From: Winogradskyella epiphytica
Lineage (GTDB): Bacteria; Bacteroidota; Bacteroidia; Flavobacteriales; Flavobacteriaceae
Length of the DNA stretch: 64,000 nucleotides
NCBI RefSeq assembly: GCF_003217215.1
Contig: NZ_QJTD01000001.1
Coordinates: 620,001-684,000 of the forward strand
Direction of reading: 5' to 3'
The notes under the pieces were generated by a model. It was not told the origin of the DNA. It did no database searches and worked only from the letters and a program-made list of their open reading frames with translations. The translations under genes were made by a program, and so were the position numbers. How positions within the stretch are numbered: the stretch's first letter is position 1; each line of letters starts with the position of its first letter. Shown here in pieces: positions 63,817 to 64,000 of the stretch.

Positions 63817-64000
63817 TTATTCGGGTTGAATCTTATCGAACATATCACGTTCTAATTTCTTATTAATTTGATAATTCAAATTGGCAAAAGACACTAATAC
63901 CTCTTTGATTCCAAACAATTTATCTTTCCTTTTAATATTGTCTAAGGTTAAATTTTCATTCAACTTTAAGAGTGCCGTTTCAATAATTGCAACTCTCGAA
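63817..64000 (-). CDS. Unidentified protein, C-terminal 60 residues
   Basis: Open frame running in from the right edge and ending in TAA at 63817-63819. The 60 visible residues are helical and charged (ETALLKLNENLTLDNIKRKDKLFGIKEVLVSF). No family recognised from this piece. Confidence 0.55.
   Translation of the reverse strand, partial: SRVAIIETALLKLNENLTLDNIKRKDKLFGIKEVLVSFANLNYQINKKLERDMFDKIQPE

Overview
The window looks like a chromosome segment of a marine-type Flavobacteriaceae bacterium (Bacteroidota). It is AT-rich, with TonB-dependent receptors, a type IX secretion (T9SS) gene (porZ), a cargo gene with a T9SS sorting domain, many small lipoproteins, Bacteroidota-type -7 promoter boxes (TAnnTTTG), frequent TTG starts and little Shine-Dalgarno sequence. 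I saw no rRNA, tRNA or CRISPR array.

Layout. 1-2.8 kb: 3' part of a surface-protein gene, then an IS110-family element inserted in a recombination-site-like hairpin. 2.9-8.4 kb: minus-strand unit porZ-recO-TonB receptor. 8.5-12.2 kb: gdhA, an outer-membrane protein, a trans-sulfuration enzyme. 12.3-17.2 kb: accessory zone of small secreted or lipoprotein genes, an attC-like site, a decayed IS110 copy and 56-nt dispersed repeats. 17.2-30.8 kb: housekeeping genes (arsC-like, EamA transporter, yicC, gmk, nadD, yraN, LD-carboxypeptidase, metG, tex). 30.9-38.5 kb: a GLUG-repeat T9SS cargo gene broken by one TGA, a macroglobulin/plug protein, a histone-deacetylase-like amidohydrolase, ferritin, an SDR and small membrane proteins. 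38.7-48.3 kb: a catabolic locus (Na+/solute symporter, acyl-CoA synthetase, exported and cytoplasmic alpha/beta hydrolases, an unknown helical protein, a TonB receptor, 3-hydroxybutyrate dehydrogenase) whose two transcription units share a 19-nt upstream motif; I infer uptake and breakdown of 3-hydroxybutyrate esters or oligomers. 48.4 kb: ssb. 48.9-53.1 kb: five single-gene cassettes. 53.6-64 kb: BCCT transporter, universal stress protein, S9 peptidase, spermidine-synthase-like enzyme, CBS protein, M13 peptidase and others.

Most unusual content. The 48.9-53.1 kb region has the architecture of an integron cassette array without a visible integrase. Genes CHAP, GIY-YIG, a membrane protein, an exported protein and a lipoprotein lie in one orientation, separated by 120-150 nt imperfect palindromes. 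Each of the first four genes is bracketed by its own 9-10 nt inverted repeat (GTTR... before it, ...YAAC after it) and the fifth by a 7/10 version, as expected for recombination at G|TT. Nearly all core-stem mismatches become G.T wobbles on the bottom strand, which is the strand known to recombine in attC sites. Related sites occur at 14.8 kb and, interrupted by IS110, at 1.5/2.7 kb. The IS110 non-coding end can fold into a bridge-RNA-like hairpin whose loop carries CCGTATATA and CTAAC, the two halves of the site in which the element sits.
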